A DNA stretch of 50,996 bases from Lacticaseibacillus sharpeae JCM 1186 = DSM 20505 (lineage in GTDB: Bacteria > Bacillota > Bacilli > Lactobacillales > Lactobacillaceae): the NCBI RefSeq assembly GCF_001436225.1, contig NZ_AYYO01000027.1, forward strand, positions 1 to 50,996. The letters are read 5' to 3'. Position 1 is the first letter of the stretch; each line of letters begins with the position of its first letter. The position numbers and the translations under genes were made by a program. The notes beneath the pieces are model-generated. The model ran no database searches. It worked only from the letters and a program-made list of their open reading frames with translations, and was not told the origin of the DNA. Of this stretch, positions 49,429-50,996 are shown piece by piece.

Positions 49429-50835
49429 ATGCGAATTCTTGTAATCGGCTGTACACACGCGGGTACCAATGCGGTGCAGCAAATCTTGACCGCCCACCCC
49501 GACAGCGAAGTCACCGTCGTTGAGCGGCATGACGACATTTCATTCCTCTCCTGCGGTATTCCCCTCTACCTCGAGGGCACGGTTAAGCGGCTAGAGGACA
49601 TGTTCTACGCCACACCGGCAGAACTGCGTCGGCTGGGAGCAACAGTGCTTACACGGCATGAGGTACAGTCAATTGACCTGGATAAGCATACCGCTCACGT
49701 TATCGACCTGGATGGTGATTCAGAACGTGACCTGAACTACGACAAGCTCATCATGACCACCGGCTCGACGGTTACCCGGCCCAACATCACCGGCGCGGAC
49801 AATCCCAAAATCATGCCCTGCAAGAGTTACGTGCACGCACAAAGGCTGGCTGCGGCCGCAAACGATGCGCACATTAAACATGTCGCCGTGATTGGGGCCG
49901 GTTACGTCGGCGTTGAGTTAGCGGCGAGCTTCAACAAAACAGGCCACGACGTCACCCTCATCGAGAGCAACCCACAGATTTTGCAAAATTATCTAGATAT
50001 TAGTAACGCAGTCGTGGCTCAGCAAGCACTCACGGACCACGACATCAAGGTACAGCTGAACACTAGCGTCACTGGCTTCACCGAAGATGACTCCGGCAGT
50101 ATCACCATCCACACCAACATGGTCGACACGCAGGCAGACATCGTCATTCTCGCGTTTGGCTTTACGCCCGCTGCCGGTCTGCTCCAAGGTAAGGTGGACC
50201 AAGATCACCACGGCGCAATCATTGTGAACGACTACCAGCAAAGCTCGAACCCCGACGTTTACGCTGCGGGGGACTGTGCGGTCACGCGTTACAATCCGAC
50301 TGGCAAAACTGCATACATTCCCCTAGCCAGTTCAGCCGTGCGCCAAGGTCGCCTGGCCGGCATCAACGTCTTCGGCAATGCAGTCCGCAGTCAGGGTACC
50401 CAGGGCTCATCCGCCCTCAACCTCTTTGGCACCTGCTTTGCCATCACGGGGCTCACACTACAAAATGCCTTCAAGCAGGGCTTCACTGATTGTCATTCGG
50501 TTACCTGGCGGGGCACCTGGCGTCCAGGGTACATGCCCGACACCGCACGGTTAACCATCACTTTGGTTTACGACCGTCCATCCCGCCGGATTCTTGGCGC
50601 CCAGCTAATCAGTACCCATGAAGTCGCCCAGTCCGCCAACACCATTTCGATGGCCATCCAAAACAACAATACCATCGACGACCTGGCGAACCTCGACATG
50701 CTCTTCCATCCCGATTACAACGAACCGTTCAACTACCTTAACCTCGCCGCTACTGAAGCGATCCAGCAGGAGGCTGAGGAAGGCTACCGTCGGGCAATCT
50801 TCAACGCCCAGGGTTCACTTGGCCGGACATTATAA
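49429..50835 (+). CDS. nox: NADH oxidase, H2O-forming type (FAD)
   Basis: 468-residue flavoprotein of the NADH oxidase/peroxidase/CoA-disulfide reductase family. FAD-binding start MRILVIGCTHAGT contains the active-site His10. Redox-active Cys42 lies in SFLSCGIPLYL. The NADH-binding motif VAVIGAGYVGVELA is near 150-165 and the second FAD motif VYAAGDCA near 280. These are the marks of Nox-2, which reduces O2 to water and regenerates NAD+. GAAGG lies before ATG, and a TAAAAT -10 box is at about 49388. Convergent with the rRNA operon. A coenzyme A disulfide reductase is the main alternative. Confidence 0.92.
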   Translation: MRILVIGCTHAGTNAVQQILTAHPDSEVTVVERHDDISFLSCGIPLYLEGTVKRLEDMFYATPAELRRLGATVLTRHEVQSIDLDKHTAHVIDLDGDSERDLNYDKLIMTTGSTVTRPNITGADNPKIMPCKSYVHAQRLAAAANDAHIKHVAVIGAGYVGVELAASFNKTGHDVTLIESNPQILQNYLDISNAVVAQQALTDHDIKVQLNTSVTGFTEDDSGSITIHTNMVDTQADIVILAFGFTPAAGLLQGKVDQDHHGAIIVNDYQQSSNPDVYAAGDCAVTRYNPTGKTAYIPLASSAVRQGRLAGINVFGNAVRSQGTQGSSALNLFGTCFAITGLTLQNAFKQGFTDCHSVTWRGTWRPGYMPDTARLTITLVYDRPSRRILGAQLISTHEVAQSANTISMAIQNNNTIDDLANLDMLFHPDYNEPFNYLNLAATEAIQQEAEEGYRRAIFNAQGSLGRTL

Positions 50836-50837
50836 AG

Positions 50838-50876
50838 CAAAGCCACAGCCGTATTTAGGTACGACTGTGGCTTTTT
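50838..50876 (+). terminator. Terminator of nox
   Basis: AAGCCACAGCCGTA (50840-50853) pairs with TACGACTGTGGCTT (50860-50873), then T tract. Confidence 0.85.
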
Positions 50877-50904
50877 GCTTTCTATACAATTCAATTTAAC
50901 GGCA

Positions 50905-50932
50905 CAAAAAAACTCAAGCACAAGGCTTGAGT
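50905..50932 (-). terminator. Terminator of the rRNA operon
   Basis: Minus strand ACTCAAGC (50925-50932) pairs with GCTTGAGT (50912-50919), then seven T. It lies 12 nt behind the 5S 3' end. Confidence 0.85.
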
Positions 50933-50943
50933 CTTTCATCTGA

Positions 50944-50996
50944 GCGTGGCAGCTTCCTACCCTCGCAGGCAGTTTCCCACCAACTACTATCGGCGT
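50944..50996 (-). rRNA. rrf: 5S rRNA, 3' part (cut by the window edge)
   Basis: The minus strand reads ACGCCGATAGTAGTTGGTGG, GAAACTGCCTGCGAGGGTAG and GAAGCTGCCACGC, the conserved last half of Firmicutes 5S rRNA. The 5' part lies outside the window. The exact 3' end is uncertain by one or two bases. Confidence 0.92.

Noticed and set aside
1-50996. tRNA genes, insertion sequences, transposases, phage genes and replication origins
   Set aside because: None could be recognised by eye on either strand. The rearranged 26-30 kb patch has no transposase or integrase.

Overview
The window looks like chromosome of a high-GC member of the Lactobacillaceae (a Lacticaseibacillus- or Schleiferilactobacillus-like organism; this placement is inference). 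The support is a lacTEGF-type lactose PTS operon with a RAT antiterminator and cre-like sites, a surface protein with a KxYKxGKxW-type signal peptide, strong AGGAGG ribosome binding sites, LytTR/GHKL two-component systems and an H2O-forming type NADH oxidase. The right edge runs into the 3' end of a 5S rRNA on the minus strand, so an rRNA operon lies just outside.

Layout. 1-2 kb: a YefM/YoeB toxin-antitoxin pair with a palindromic operator, then a membrane diguanylate cyclase. 2-3.3 kb: a small membrane protein and a PadR/DUF1048 pair. 3.4-9.1 kb (minus): cassette A, in transcription order LytTR response regulator, GHKL kinase, ABC exporter half, ABC exporter half. 9.3-15.3 kb: a GlsB-like protein, an AraC regulator, a very large DUF5107/TPR protein with GalM, and a small membrane protein. 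15.4-20.0 kb (minus): lacTEGF. About 20.0-20.6 kb is a divergent control region, followed by an orphan galactitol-family EIIC whose own leader carries a second RAT/terminator. 22-26 kb: a membrane-anchored glycerophosphodiester phosphodiesterase, an orphan AbrB-type protein, a YxeA-like protein and an aldose 1-epimerase-like protein. 26-30 kb: a rearranged AT-richer patch with a 0.3 kb duplication, gene fragments, an orphan permease, a small secreted protein and a DUF4143-type ATPase. 30-31 kb: an aldo/keto reductase. 31.1-36.8 kb (plus): cassette B, with the same four-gene order as cassette A. 37-41 kb: an ABC-2 type transporter and a membrane protein. 41-49.3 kb (minus): a GGDEF/degenerate-EAL protein, a giant repeat-rich secreted adhesin-like protein and an EAL protein. 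49.4-50.8 kb: NADH oxidase.

How the genes work together. Lactose is phosphorylated during import by LacE/LacF and split by LacG; LacT and probably CcpA gate expression. Near-identical RAT elements on both sides of the divergent region suggest that LacT also controls the orphan EIIC. The two paralogous RR-HK-ABC-ABC cassettes look like sense-and-export modules, and cassette A has a LytTR-type direct repeat in front of its transporter genes. Three cyclic-di-GMP proteins occur in the window, two of them flanking the adhesin. The best candidates for something undescribed are the duplicated RR-HK-ABC-ABC module, the double-RAT divergent lac/EIIC switch and the mosaic at 26-30 kb.
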